A stretch of DNA of 64,000 nt, taken from contig NC_054553.1 in assembly GCF_017654505.1 (NCBI RefSeq), forward strand, positions 1,478,501-1,542,500. The letters are read 5' to 3'. Each line of letters begins with the position of its first letter. Position 1 is the first letter of the stretch. Of this stretch, positions 1-12,800 are shown in pieces. A program made the translations under genes and the position numbers. Below the pieces are notes generated by a model. It was given only the letters and a program-made list of their open reading frames with translations, did no database searches and was not told the origin of the DNA. The stretch comes from Polyodon spathula (Eukaryota > Chordata > Actinopteri > Acipenseriformes > Polyodontidae).

Positions 1-137
1 AAAATACTCAAAAATTAGACCTGTTTATATGCAGACAACAGTCAACTACATGTTAAAGCTGATTTGAAAATTGCTTACATGCACTTTGAAAAACTTTTCA
101 TTAACATGCATTGGAAACAACATACTGGCATATCCTG

Positions 138-142
<5 letters not shown>

Positions 143-232
<90 letters not shown>
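143..232. repeat. (TA)n microsatellite, about 45 units
   Basis: An uninterrupted TA dinucleotide tract of about 90 bp. It produces Tyr-Ile repeat open frames on both strands that are not genes. Its true length is likely polymorphic and hard to assemble. Confidence 0.98.
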
Positions 233-236
<4 letters not shown>

Positions 237-510
237 AGGCAATGAAAAAGATAGAGTCATTTCTAAAGAATACCGAATGGATTGTTATCTTGTGGTTTGG
301 TGAGAAGTCAATAAAGCTTGTAGGCAATCATTCTACTTTGGAGTCTTTTAAGTCTGCTGGAATGTATTCAATTAAATTTAAGTAAGTTGAAAGGCAAAAC
401 ATAGAAATATCATATTTATTTTATTAATTAAAAATAAACTATTGATTTATGAGTAATAACTTTTAAAAGTCATTTGAATACCTCCTTACAGGCTTGCCAA
501 CAAGTAGAAA

Positions 511-753
511 ATGGCTGACTCAGTGTATTATATGATTGATGAATTAGAAAAACACAGCAAATCAATCACGAAATACAGTGCTTTCTATATATGCATCCAC
601 GCAATGTATTATTATTCTAGGAGATATTTCAGTAACCAAAACTCTAGAGCTACATGCAGGCTGTTCCTATTACTGTGTGATATGCTGAATGCAGCTGGCA
701 TGCAGGACATGGTTTTACAATTAAAGTTTTTACTGAGCCTCTTGTTTGAGTGA
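511..753 (+). CDS. Orphan 80-codon frame followed by a poly(A) signal (doubtful)
   Basis: I do not recognise this protein. The frame runs 80 codons from an ATG in an acceptable context (A at -3, G at +4), with an in-frame TAG two codons upstream, so this ATG would be the true start. A possible splice acceptor (ttacag) ends at 491. The stop codon at 751-753 is followed at once by AATAAA (754-759) and then T-rich sequence, as at the end of a vertebrate transcript. The product would be small and rich in Leu, Tyr, Ser and Met, with a hydrophobic C-terminal third; no motif or repeat is visible. An 80-codon open frame is not rare by chance in 64 kb, so the arrangement is only suggestive. It could be a species-specific small protein, the last exon of a noncoding transcript, or coincidence. 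Confidence 0.12.
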   Translation: MADSVYYMIDELEKHSKSITKYSAFYICIHAMYYYSRRYFSNQNSRATCRLFLLLCDMLNAAGMQDMVLQLKFLLSLLFE

Positions 754-2551
754 AATAAACTGTTAGGAGTTTTACATTTCTCTCTTGACTTTTGGTTTAT
801 TGCTCTACTTGTTTAAGTTTTACACTTAATGTAGTTCTGATGACTGAGGGCATGTTGGCACGGCTGCTTGCAATGAGGTAAGTCCTGTCAAGCTCAGATG
901 CTAAATCTGGGTAGAAAGTCTGTACGGGTTCCTTGCTGTCTTGTTTTCAATCACAAATGTGCAGGCCCCTTTATAAGCATTTTTTTTAACCACTGCATTG
1001 CTAAAACAAAGAAAACATTTTTAAACAGTCTTTAAGCTGTCGATTTTAAAAATGAATGCCTATTTAACTGAAAAACGGCATAGAACAGGGAAATAATGCA
1101 GGTACAGCTTTTTTTTTCTTCTTTGTTAGTCACACAAAAAAAGTTTGTTCATAGTTTTTAGTTGTGTGTAACAGTGATGCCAGTGTATGGTTTCAAAAGT
1201 AAAAGAACTGATGAGATGCCCATTGGTTTCCATCTCTATTTCTGATACTTTCACATGTCACAATCAGCTGCACAGGCAGAGCAGTCTTTGGCTTCTGGGA
1301 TGTGTGCCATTCCTTAAAGACGTGTGATACAGTGGTTGAGGGATTTGAAGTTTGCAGTTGCTGTCTGGGATACAAATGTCCTGTCTTGTCAAGCAACCAG
1401 CATGACATCAGCTTAAATAAATACATGTGTACTTCTGGAACAAGCTAACTGCTGTAGGACTTATATACAGCTAGGTCGCTCATGTAACCCCCCCCCCCCC
1501 CCCCCCCGCCCCAGTAGTTCCTAATAAAGTGATAACATTTTGGAGCTTGATCACATCATCAATTCAATCAACTCCGGCCAACTGCTAGAAGAAAGGCTTT
1601 TGTCTACAAATAATGTAAAAATTTACCGACATCTCTCTGGGAACACAATGCTAAACAACACAACGAACTAGGACATGACCTCTAAAATTCTTCATATATT
1701 TTTAGTGCTTTATTCCCTATATATACAGCATATTGTATTTAGTGCAAAACCAGAAGAACAACTTTTAGTGTCTACCGCTGCTTTTTTACCATCAGACTAT
1801 GAACAAGTCATGGTTACATGGATAACTGTTGAGTAAGCTGAGGATTCCTGTATGTTTCTGTTTTGTAGTTTAAAGGAAATGCGTAGAAGAACAAGCTAAA
1901 TGTAAAGGTGTCTTGTTCTTCAACATAATAACATTCAATTCAGATGGAATCTTGCCATCTTGCTGTTCCATTGTTTTAACATGTTTTTTTTAATTTTGTA
2001 TGGCTCTTCCGTTCTCCAGTTCTTTGTTGCAGAGAAACTCTCCCTGAAGGTACTGTTTTACCCACAAATCAACGTTTTTGCATGATTCTGAAATGACTGC
2101 ATACATTATTTACCTGATTACATCATGTGTATATTTAAAGCTGTGCAGATTTACAGTATCTAGTTCGTAAGACAGTAAAGAAAGTTTTGCAAGTATTTTT
2201 CTCATGAACAGTTGCATTTGTCTTTACAGCAGAGGAGAAAGCATGATTGACTGTCCAAAACAGGAGCAAGAATGTAGGCTTGCGACGCAGTGTTGTGGAG
2301 CTCATGTATCTGCTTAGAGGAACAATGAAGGCTTTTTGGGCAAATTGCCATCTTTGTAAAGCACACCTGGACTGCGGCTTTGCCAAATTAAATGCATTAC
2401 CTTTTTTTTGTTGTTGTTCCAGACCCAAGAAACTGGTTCAATGCATTTCTATTTGTAAAAACAAATACAAAATACAAGGGCTGCAGAGACAAAGGAGACG
2501 AAAGATGAGAGGCAAAACAGCCTGAGTACTTTTGTTTTGTTTACAAAACAG

Positions 2552-2556
<5 letters not shown>
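754..2556. other. No gene seen; unique DNA with a C homopolymer
   Basis: About 1.8 kb with no supported gene. It contains a run of 20 C at 1488-1507 and several A/T-rich stretches. The short open frames here (for example at 1193-1426 minus and 2135-2525 on both strands) lack recognisable domains. Confidence 0.7.

Positions 2557-2610
<54 letters not shown>
2557..2610. repeat. (TA)n microsatellite
   Basis: A pure TA tract of about 53 bp, directly after a TTTTGTTTACAAAA near-palindrome. Confidence 0.97.
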
Positions 2611-2613
<3 letters not shown>

Positions 2614-2741
2614 ATATCCTGGTTTTTGTAGTTTAGGTTCAAAGATCTATTTCTAGCTATATTGTGGTGTATCGTGTTTAAACTACGGTTTGACGGCAGA
2701 TTACTGCAGTTTTAAACTTTTTAACTTAAGAATCTCCTCGG

Positions 2742-2761
2742 GGAGGGGGGGGGGGGGGGGG
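2742..2761. repeat. G homopolymer
   Basis: A nearly pure G run of about 17-20 bases immediately before the putative LTR. Confidence 0.95.
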
Positions 2762-3183
2762 TGTGGTAGAACAAAGCTCTGCCCTTTTTAAATTGGCAGG
2801 GATGGGGTTAATTTCCCCTACCTGCCTGGGTTTATTATGTTCAGGTGGCTGGGGTTGATTAGTTGATTAGGTTAATTAACGATCAATCAACGCCCAGCCA
2901 CCTGACATAAAAGGAGGCCTCTGCTTCTCATTTGGGAGGAGGGAGCTGAGGAAGCAGGTTGGTTTTGTTTGGGTGTCTACATTTTTTCTAAATTCAGTGA
3001 AGGCATTGCCCAGCCTGTAAATATTTATTTTTGTAAGTTTTATTTTATTTGTTTGGTTATTTGTGTTTAAACATCATTATTTTTGCCCTTGTGCCTTTAT
3101 ATTTTGTGTTTATTTATAATACAAGTATATTTTTTTGAACTGCAGTCAGTCTCTGGGCCTCTATCCAATCACCAGCCTGCCAC
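2762..3183 (+). mobile_element. Probable solo LTR of a retrotransposon (422 bp)
   Basis: The block starts TGTGGTAG and ends CTGCCACA, so it has the TG...CA ends and short imperfect inverted termini typical of LTRs. Inside are two strong inverted repeats: 2795-2826 (GGCAGG...CCTGCC) and 2841-2905 (TCAGGTGGCTGGG pairing with CCCAGCCACCTGA). A TATA-like element (CATAAAAGG) follows at about 2906-2914, then a T-rich stretch that would serve as U3/R/U5. No coding sequence follows, so this would be a solo LTR left by recombination. The 5' flank is a run of G and the 3' flank begins GGGATA, so a target duplication cannot be judged. I recall a similar sequence as a sturgeon repeat, but that is memory, not a search. 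A non-autonomous DNA element with the same ends is the alternative. Confidence 0.5.
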
Positions 3184-3677
3184 AGGGATATACAGGATTT
3201 AAGAAAAAAAGAAAAAGGCAAATCTAATCAGTCCCTCTACAAGTATGTAATCAGATTTCTGGTCTTGGTCTTAAATTAGTTATATGTGTTTCTGATTCCA
3301 AGAATGAAACTCATATTGAACCCAATGATCCAGAGCAAATATGTTCAATTGCTTTATTTAAAGTTACTAAAATGGACTGACGTCAATGTGTTGAGGTCAA
3401 GGTGCTGTCTTGATTCTATAAAACTGAGAACATGGACACAGTTGTTATTCCAGTACAGTGAGAGTACAAAGATTCTTAAATTAAACAGTTTCCAGTTTCT
3501 ACAGCAATGTAGCTCTGAATACAATCATGGTAATGAGCATGCATGCCTGTGATATTTAATCTTGAAGAGATTATCCCATAATGCCCTGTAGTGTATGGGA
3601 AACACATTCCATGTGCCGGATGAAGACATTTAAAGTCAAGGTTGTCAGAGTGCATGTGTTCAAATCTAATAATAGGA

Positions 3678-3955
3678 GGGCGGTGTGGTTCAATGATTAT
3701 AGTCCTGGCCTTGTATCCAGAAATTCACCGGTTCAAATCCCACCTCTACCACTGACTTAGCTCACTGTGTGACCTTGAGCAAGTCACTTAACCTGCTTGT
3801 GCTCCATCCTGCAGATGAGATGTTAAATCAATGTCCTATGAGAAGTGACTCTGCATACAATGCACAGTTTACAGCCTGCCTCTGTAAAGCGCTTTGTGAT
3901 GATGGTCCACTGTGAAAGGTGCTATATTATTATTAATAAATGATACAGAATATTT
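3678..3955 (+). mobile_element. tRNA-derived SINE of MIR/CORE-like type
   Basis: A SINE of about 275 bp in three parts. The tRNA-like head carries a perfect RNA polymerase III B box, GGTTCAAATCC, at 3730-3740. The middle (about 3760-3805) matches the CORE/MIR signature: tgtgtgaccttgagcaagtc followed by acttaacctg. The tail (about 3885-3940) has the TAAAGCGCTTTGTGATGATGG type of ending seen in SINEs that share a 3' end with L2-like LINEs. The element ends in AT-rich TTA/AATAA repeats. No clear target duplication was found, so the copy is old. A second copy of the same tail lies at about 21756-21800. Confidence 0.8.
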
Positions 3956-6900
3956 AATAAATAATATGTATTTCCAGTGGAACGTAACAGATTGAAAACC
4001 ACTGCACAATGTACACACTGAGTTCTTTGTTATCCAGGGTTATGCAGGTTTTCTAAGAGTACAAGTATTTCTGGATATGATTACATGCTAAAGTACACCT
4101 GTAGACATATTACAATAGTTTTAATTAGGAGGCAGGTACCGTCTTTTCAGCCAGCTCTTCCAGTATTGATTTACGATTACACCACCCCTTCCCCCCCCTG
4201 CCAATAAATGAACAGTAGATCTTTATAGATGTGTGCTCAGTGGCAAAAGAAAAAGCATATTACTTCTATTGTGGAAACTCTGGCTGTAAACAGTAGCTAC
4301 TGAAACAGAATGGAGCTGGGGTGGGTCAAGCCATCTCTTGCCTTGGCAAACTCTGAATGAAATTCAGTTTTTGTGCATGTGTGTGTGTGTAGAGTGTAAA
4401 GTCTGGTTATCAGCCAATGGCTAGTAAACTAATATTTCCTTTTTAAACCACTACTGAGAGGAGGGTTATAAACTGTCCCGAATGACCAGGCTAAGTATAT
4501 TATAATAACTATGATATATTACAAAGTCTTTGCATCAGCAAAAATTTAAACCTTTCTGAGATAATTAAAGGCTTCAGCTGAAGCCTAGTGTATATATAGA
4601 CTGATGAACTAGTTTTACCAAGTAAATGTGCCAGTAGCAAGGTTAAAAATGTACCTTAACCCATACCATTACATAGAATTTAACACTTTTTCTTATTTCC
4701 CCATTCTTAATTTAAAAGGATCTAGATGACTTTTTCCCCGTTCACTATAGTGTCAATGAAGAGATACTGGATCTGGTTTCACAAACTCCCTATGCACTGA
4801 TAATTAACTATGAGATGTAGCACAAGATGGGTTAAATATTTTACTAGGTTATATTGTTTAGTTTTGAACTGCAAACATCCTGCTGGAGTGGATATAACTA
4901 AATGACTGCAGTAAAGGGGGGCCGTATTCACGTTCTCCTCCTCACCCCTGCTCTTAAGCATATTGTCCCTCCCCTGAGGTGGCCAGTAAGTAGGGTAGCT
5001 ACAATGTCAACTTGCTCCACTTTCCAACTCGAACATCTGTGTGGGTAGGCTGCACCTGGATTAATTTGCATATTTCCAATTAAATTTCCCTGTAGCTGTG
5101 TATGAATGGAAAACACAATTTGACAGCAACAGCTCCAGTCACCTGGGCTCAGTAATGAAGCGAAATGTTTTTGTATTATCAAGGGGAAACAATGCAGTCC
5201 AAGTGTATGAGACAATTTGTGTTGAATTATAAGAATTCAGAATAGTTAACGTAGTGTGTAGGCTGAATTCACAGATCCTCAATTTAATCTTTTAAACTTT
5301 GTTAAGAATTACAAGTTTAATTTTTTGCCTGGCTTGCGAGTCTAAAACCTGTGGCTCCAAGCACAGTTTCTCTGGGACTTTGAGAAGCAGACAAAGGGCA
5401 ATGTTGTGATAAACGTTACACATTGCTAGTTGTGTACTAGCCACACAGGCTCATGAACATTAAGTGATCTGTATTGAAGTGCTGGGGCATTCTCTGGCAC
5501 ATTTTGACTAGACACTGATGGAAAATGTAACCCATTATACATCAAGTTCAAAGACATCATTTGAATCCATCACATTCAGAGGCTGTTTGGTCTGACAAAG
5601 GAAAATACTTATGAAAGAATTAATAGTGGTTCCTTGGTAAAGATCTTTGGGATGATAATCTTCCTCAGAATAAATAAGGCACAATTACATTCTTTAGGAA
5701 GCCATTGTGTATCTACAGATTGGGTGATGATACTGCAGTTTATAATAATCTTTTCAATAGAATTTTGTTAGTTAAGCCAGACATAGCAAATCCAGATCTG
5801 TAAAATAATAGCGGTGTCTGCTCCCCTCCAAAAGACGTGTGATTTCCCACTTAAACTGTAAAGTTTTGTTCACTGCTCCTTTAATTATTCATAAATCAAG
5901 TCCCATGTGCTGGATGTCAGACCTCCATAAACCATGTGCTACAGGAGATTAAGTTTCATGCAGCACTAGGGCTGTGTTTTACTTTTCAGACTTCCACATG
6001 TTTTCTGCATTCTGTGGTCACTTTATCCCCTATAATTTCCACAAAACCCCCTAACTGTTTCTCCAAACACCATCACCTGCAGCAGTTCCTGCCAGGAGAT
6101 CTTGGGACCGAAGTAGCTGTAATAATTCCTATTTCTTAGGTACTATTAGATCAATCGTACAGAGGGAACACAGATTGACAGTGTAGATGCAGCTGGCTTC
6201 ACCCTTTAGCCCCCAAAAAGCATGATGCATAGGAAGATATATTTCAGACCCCTAACCAAAGCACGGAGTCTGGAATGTAAACCCTAGCCCTCCTGCCGCG
6301 TCCACACATCACTTGAACTTTGTCATCCTGTCAAGACTCACAGACGAATTTCTATATTTCATCTTGATCCTGGAGCCTGAGGTCTGTGAGTATTGTTCAA
6401 GCTTAAAAAGTAATTTTATGACTTTTAAATATAATTTTCTTTTTACCTCCTGTCTTGTTTAGAGCTATCAGAACAAACAGAAATACTTATACTTAATAGT
6501 TGTACCTGGGTGACCTACATCTTGTTGTAATTTTGTGCAATTAATGTGTATTACACAGATCAGGAAAAAAGTGTTAGTCTAGTGGATGTAATGATCACCA
6601 GGTGTCAGAAATAAAAAACAAAGTCCCTTGATTCCAATCCATTTGTCTTTTGAAATTCATTCATGTACATCGTACAATTGTATCTCCTACTTTGTTCTAA
6701 AATTATCCAACATATCTAAGCTTTTTTGAAGTCTGAACACAGCAGAACTGGTTTTAAAGTTTCAAAGGTCCATGACAGCTCTGGTCCTAGTTATCACTGC
6801 AATCTGATCACAGGATATATTGCTTCCAGCCTTGTTGTGCTGAGGGCTGCAGATGTTGCTCAGAACTACCAGCTATACCACTGGAATGCCACAGAAGTAA

Positions 6901-7471
6901 AGCTGTTGTCTGATGTGTGCCTGGTCTCCCATTCACATTACCTATCCTTATTTATTTGAATAATAAAACAGGGGATGTAGTCGTGAAACTAATGACAACA
7001 TGAAGATGCTAGTCCACGCGATTAACATTGCTTTCTTTTTATAGAGCGATTAAAACCATGGCCTGTTAATGTAGAGGAAGTTAAAAGGTCAGGAGATCTG
7101 CTTAGCACTACTTTGAGAATGCAGTGTAAAAATAAGATAGCAGTGTATTAGTGGGCAGATGCAGGGTTCTGGACTCCAGATTACTGTACTTCAACTGAGA
7201 TATTTAACACAAACAAAGGGGCAACCCAGTCCAGTCATTAATTTTTTCATCAGCTAAACAAAGAAATTATGTGTGTGTGTGGGGTGAGGGGCACAGTTTG
7301 TATCCTTCATAGTGACCTCTGTTTTCCTTGTATATGTCAGTGACCTAGTTTTTCACTGAAGCACTTCTTTCAGAAGGGGAGAGAAACAAATAAAAGAAAA
7401 TTGGGTCATACAGTGAGATCCCTCCAGATTTTCCAAATCAGCAACGCCTGACCAAAGGACTTTAATTTTTA
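3956..7471. other. No gene seen; mostly unique DNA
   Basis: About 3.5 kb without a supported gene. It contains a short GT run near 4377-4391, a perfect 18-bp palindrome at 4569-4586, and no recognisable transposon. Open frames of 60-95 codons are scattered on both strands without domain signatures. Confidence 0.65.
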
Positions 7472-7473
7472 TT

Positions 7474-7479
7474 ATATAT

Positions 7480-7564
<85 letters not shown>
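7474..7564. repeat. (TA)n microsatellite, about 45 units
   Basis: A TA tract of about 90 bp with one GA interruption near its start. It explains two minus-strand Tyr-Ile open frames. Confidence 0.98.
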
Positions 7565-7567
<3 letters not shown>

Positions 7568-9303
7568 TCGAAAAAAGTATACTCTGCCTGTGGTTTCACC
7601 CAAACAGTTTTTTGTTTTGCCAACAGAAGTTGATTTGCAGGGTCCTGTAACAACATGCATGTGAGTTTTGGATGCTCCCCACAGGTATAGCATCTGGCAT
7701 GCAGGCCTTACTTCCACCCTGGTATGTGCACTCCAGTACCCTCACAAGCAGCTCCAGCCGAGCTGCAAGTTGATCAGATGGAAGGAAATTAATTTGTCAT
7801 TGCAGCAGTTTCTAGTCAATTATAGCTCGCTTGTTCTGATTACAGACATTAGAGGTTGTAGGTCGATTTCTGTTCTTCCTCCCCTGTTTTATTTCATAGG
7901 AAAGCATGTCGTTCTGTGGGTGAGTAACCTGGGAAAACATGCAAGCCACGTCTTACTGGCAAAGAAGGCTTCTGGTATTCTGTTAACATTTTATTTTTCA
8001 TGGCTTTCCATTACAGTAGGAAATAAATCGAGCAAACTCTGGGCAGAAATGGCTACTTTTTTTAAAAAAAATTTAATAACACTGGACCACATCCAATGAG
8101 ACCAGATTAATTACTACTCTAAAACTAAGCTTTACTGGCTTAAAATGAAAAAAATAAAAAAGGTGGTGGAAATTTGAGCACATAGAATGTATTGGGGCCA
8201 ATCCTAAGGCCTAAGTTTATGCATTACTTTTTTTCTTTCACAGGAGGGAATGTAGTTAATTTGAAATGATCAGATGAAATGACTGCATCTGCACAATAGC
8301 AGACAATCTCTGACTGAGCTTTAAAAACATCAAATTTTTTAAATCTATACTCTGAGATCATCTGTGGTACATGTGGTTTACATGTGTGTAAATGACATGT
8401 GGTCTATTGTAATGACACAAAACCTGTTAGATGTTATTACTTAAACTAGCAAACCTGTAAACTGCAGGTCTTTTTCTCCACAAGGTGATTTCAGGTGATC
8501 ACTAACCAGGGCAGCACATGCATGTAATGGGGTGAGTGTAATTTCCTCTGTCAAGTGTTTTCCTCCAAGCAAAAGGCATCTCTCTTTGATTAAGCAATGC
8601 TTAGACATGGACCTAATGTGAAAAGACACCATCAGGGACTCTTCAGCCGAATGCATTTTAATTGAACTAAAGAGATGCGTTCATGAGTCTATGCTCTGAT
8701 TGATTTAGGCTGGGGGGTGAGGGGGTTATAAAGCAGCACTGCTTCAGTTACTTTTTAATTTTACCTGGAAAAAAAAAAAAAAAATCTGTTGCTTCTTTTT
8801 TATTTTGCATCAAAACATATGGTGATCTTGACTTGAGGGTTTTTGCCAATGCCACACTTCGGAGTGAAGGTTTAAGCCTGGGGTTTATATACAAAAGACC
8901 TGTAATAAAAAAATACAGTAAATACCATTTTTAAAAATGTTTTTTTTTTACTTGATCAACATTTTTAATTATTATTATTACTATTTTGTTTTCACCTCCA
9001 ACACATAAGATGGTAAATATTTAAAGTAATGCCAAATGAGTGTGCATATCTCTACTATTTCTATTAGGGAGAGCTCTTTGTAGCTGTTACTATGGAAAAC
9101 ACAGGTGTGAAATCTCATACCTAAGCTTCTTCATCATCTAAAAGAGTGCTTGGAATATAAAACCTTGATGCAGGATCTGCAGTTACAGTACCTCACAAAG
9201 GTAGCCTGCCAGTTTATTAAAACAATCCACTGATAGGTTCACAAACTGGTTTGTGAACTTGTGTATAACCTTAAACAAACCCCAGCACAAAGGAGCATGG
9301 TGC

Positions 9304-9307
<4 letters not shown>
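7565..9307. other. No gene seen; includes a 143-codon open frame of unknown meaning
   Basis: No repeat family is recognised. The longest non-repeat plus-strand frame here (7668-8099) has no visible domain and ends in low-complexity Phe/Lys sequence from A and T runs, so I do not call it a gene. Confidence 0.6.

Positions 9308-9354
<47 letters not shown>
9308..9354. repeat. (TTA)n microsatellite
   Basis: About 15 trinucleotide units. They encode the poly-Ile stretch in an otherwise meaningless plus-strand frame. Confidence 0.97.
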
Positions 9355-9747
9355 GTTCCTTATGCATCAATGCATATGAAAGAATTCACTGTTTTTTACT
9401 GGCCTTTTAAGAATGAGAAACACATTTTGGAGCAGCAGTTTTATTCTTGTTTCTTCATGCAGTTGACTACCTAGTGAGGGAGAATGCTATGTTAACAGCT
9501 GCTGATCTCAATCTGTCTCTCACATTTGGGCTTTTTTAGTTATTCTCTGTGAAGGAACACAAAAGCTATTTCATTTAGTCTGAGACTCCAACGCATTTGC
9601 TGACATTACAGGTAATTTGGAAAGCTAAACGGTACAGTGTATCTGCTGTGCATTTCTAAATTCTTGAAAGGTTGAACATGGTTGATCATGTTCTTCGTGT
9701 CACAGTGTTGTGCTGTTTAACACAGTTATTTTTATTTCTTTTCATAG

Positions 9748-9850
9748 CCAAGAGGCTAAAGGATCTGTATTAGTATTCGAAAAGAATTGCTTCAACCTTT
9801 TGACAGATGTGAAAAAGAAAATGGAATCACAGCTATTAGACTCCAAATAA
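9748..9850 (+). other. Exon-like scrap (possible 3' coding exon)
   Basis: A pyrimidine tract (TTATTTTTATTTCTTTTCATAG) ends at an AG at 9746-9747. From there 33 codons are open before a TAA at 9848-9850, giving a Lys-rich, amphipathic peptide with the segment FEKNCFNLLTDVKKKMESQL. No splice donor is seen before the stop, so it would have to be a terminal exon. I do not recognise the protein, and a frame of this length is common by chance. Confidence 0.1.
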
Positions 9851-12800
9851 CCATAGTTATTCTAAATGATCAGAGAATGAGAATATAATTCATGGTCTTG
9901 TTGACCGAATAATTATGGCACTTTGTTGATTATTCCTGTATAACCTTTCATTGATACTGCCTGAATTGTATTAGTTAATTAGCATAAAGATAACCAAATG
10001 GGTCAACTTATTGCAGCGATTCCATTCTTCACTGTTAACAGAGAAATCAATAGACTCACTTTTATCCCTATCAGTTTGGAATAATTTCCAAATGTTTAGG
10101 TTAGAAGTTGATGAAAAAGCTCCACATCGCATGTATGCTCCACTGCTGGCAAAACTGAATAGGAACGGTACATCCAAAATGCACTCTTGTCATTGAATAT
10201 ATTCTATAATAGATAGGTTTTTTATATGTATTCTTCAAAGGAATATCTGTAATTGCTAATTTTTTTGTGATGGCCAATCTTACAAAGTACTGCAAATGTG
10301 TACATAAAGGTCAGGTAGTTCATGCAGGGCACGAATTAGTTCAAACAAGTAAAAAGATAAAATGCCCGCACACTTCTGAAGCTCCACATCCTTCATTTAG
10401 TTTAAAAACAGGTAAGATCAATGTTTCCATCTGCAAGAGATCTAAGAAAATGTTGCAGCAAGCTTGTCTTAAATGGAGCATTAATTGGCGTGTATCTGAT
10501 ACAGGTGAGCAGAAAAACGATGTCAGCTTGTCAGAGTCAAAGCCAAACAACAAACCAGACATGTAGAAAAAGTTGAAAGCAAAATATTCTTTAGCTTGGA
10601 CTACCTACAGTTTTATAATTCAAGTTCAGCTTGTTTTAAATAATAATAATTACTGTTCTACAAGCAGGAACCTTGAAACCATTTAGGTAACAAGAACATC
10701 TGCGGCAAACAATCTATCAGATTGAGGACAATCAACTGTCGCGCAAATCTATTTAAAAATGATCCACTTTGTTATTAAACATGAGTTTTAAAGCAATGTC
10801 GTTTTATTAATTGTATTGTGCCATATGTTCTGTGCACGGGTAGACAGCTGTACACAGGAGACAGTAAACTGGAATGCTGCCAAACCCTTAACAGTGATTG
10901 GTTGATTTCTGATTTGTGATTCTTCTTAGTATACACATAGGGTCCTATTATTTATTTATTTTTTTAAGGAATAAAACTAGCAAGAAGTTGCAGCCACTGT
11001 ATGATCAGGTGTGTTATTGTTCTCAGCAATCACTTGTTAATTTTAAAAACATACTAATAATATACTGTTTAAATTGATGTATTCCTTTCACAAAATTGAC
11101 CTTTGAGCTTATTTTGCTAAATGCAATCGTCCATGTAGATTGCGTGAGTTTCTCAAATCCAAGCCTTCACGAGCAAGAGCCTACGGGTTTCAAATAAAAT
11201 ATTAACATCGCACCAAGAAATGTGCACAGAAAATAATGTATCTTTCATTACACCGTCCATAAGGTGCTGGGACAAACTATAAGCATCTCGCTCCAAATAA
11301 CACTCTGCATAATTGAGCTGAAGCAGTATGTAGAACTGTTTTTATTCTTGGACGATAATAACGCTGTGTTTGTTTTGTTTGAATGAGTCTGTGCTTTAAA
11401 TAGTTTTATAATGCAAAGTCAGAATACATAATAAGGACTAGTAAAGTCTGGAAAATGCCAAGTTCCTTGACATAATGTGTGGGCTGGTCTTTACTTAAGC
11501 TAATATAAACTTTCCGAGCAAATATATGACTCAAAATTAATGTTGCAAAATCTGGAAGGGGTCAATCATTCAATTTATCTGAACTTTTGCTACTCTAACG
11601 GACTGTCACAGGGAGTTTGTGTGAGTGGTTATTAACCCTTTAATCAGAAGTGCTGTGGCACAATGATAGCTTAAAATCACTTCCCAAACATCATTAATAA
11701 AAATTGGGCTTTTAGCAGTCGGGACACATTCTCAACACAACGTCTGTCTGAGCATCAGTTTGACATGGGAAATAAATCTGAGAGCTATTACATAGCATTT
11801 AAACAAAGCAAAACACAGGAGATGTGACAAATGATAGCTAAGTAGAAGCAGAACCCTACTTCTCTGCTAAATTAGCGCCTGAACTTCAACCCTGCCAACT
11901 CCATGACTGGAACGGCTGCAGTTGTGTTCAGAAAACATTGAACAGAAAAACTCCTCTCGAAATCAATGCAGCTTTTTCAGATTCTTTGCTACAAAGTGTG
12001 TCATTCAGTCCTTTGTATGTATACACTTATTTCTTTTGGGCATTTGTTCTTTATTTTACTCCCCTGGTAATATATGTGTGTGTTATTTTTTTTTTCAGTA
12101 CGCTTTTTGGGAATGTTATGCATTTTTCAATTTTAACACATAGTGCAAGTGTATTTTTAATTTCCCACAGGAAATATGGAAAGAGTTTCAGAGAGGACAA
12201 AGGGGATGAAAGCAAGGGCTGTTAGGTCCCAAAATCCCCAGTTTTCTTGACCTGCAATTGCTGCAATACACAGTCACACATACCAGTGAGCCCCACTGCC
12301 TAACCTGAGCTTCCTAAAGCCTGCAGACACCATCTCTGTGTGCTGTCCTGGTGAATGCATCAGCACACCAAACTGAATTTACTAACACCTTCTCCTGTAC
12401 AATCATCTGTTTCCAATCTCTGCAATGTATTATCTATGCAGGGATGTATATTCAAGATTCGGTTGCAATTTTGCAGTTCAATTTCACACGATCCGTTGTG
12501 TCTGTTTTCTTTCCTTCTTTAGCGTCCGCACCATGAGGTTGACCAGGCCTGTTATTTGTAGCTTTCAGCAGTAGGAGGTTATAGATTACATTTCCACGAG
12601 GTGTTATGTGGCACAGGCAAAAAAATGGAAATACGTAAAAAAAAAATGGATCTATTTTTCAGAAGGCAAACCAATATTGAAAACAGTTAAGAGTTTAAAA
12701 TGATTTTTATTGTTTTACCTTTAAGGCGAGAACTTTCCAAAAAAGGGTTTTGATTTAAAATGTATGGGGCAGAAATGCATTTGTGCAAATTCTAAACAGC

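Noticed and set aside
75..303. Tyr-Ile repeat open frames on both strands
   Set aside because: They are translations of the (TA)n tract. The same holds for frames at 7462-7717, 18586-18924 and 61021-61325.
7668..8099. 143-codon plus-strand frame
   Set aside because: It has no recognisable domain, an ATG in ordinary context, no splice or promoter support, and a low-complexity end.
10267..10566. 99-codon frame containing two GT-AG donor-like sites
   Set aside because: The donors have no matching acceptors in a consistent frame, and the peptide shows no family features.
12170..12225. Exon after the strong acceptor TTTTAATTTCCCACAG
   Set aside because: Only 17 codons are open before a stop, with no recognised protein and no poly(A) signal close by.
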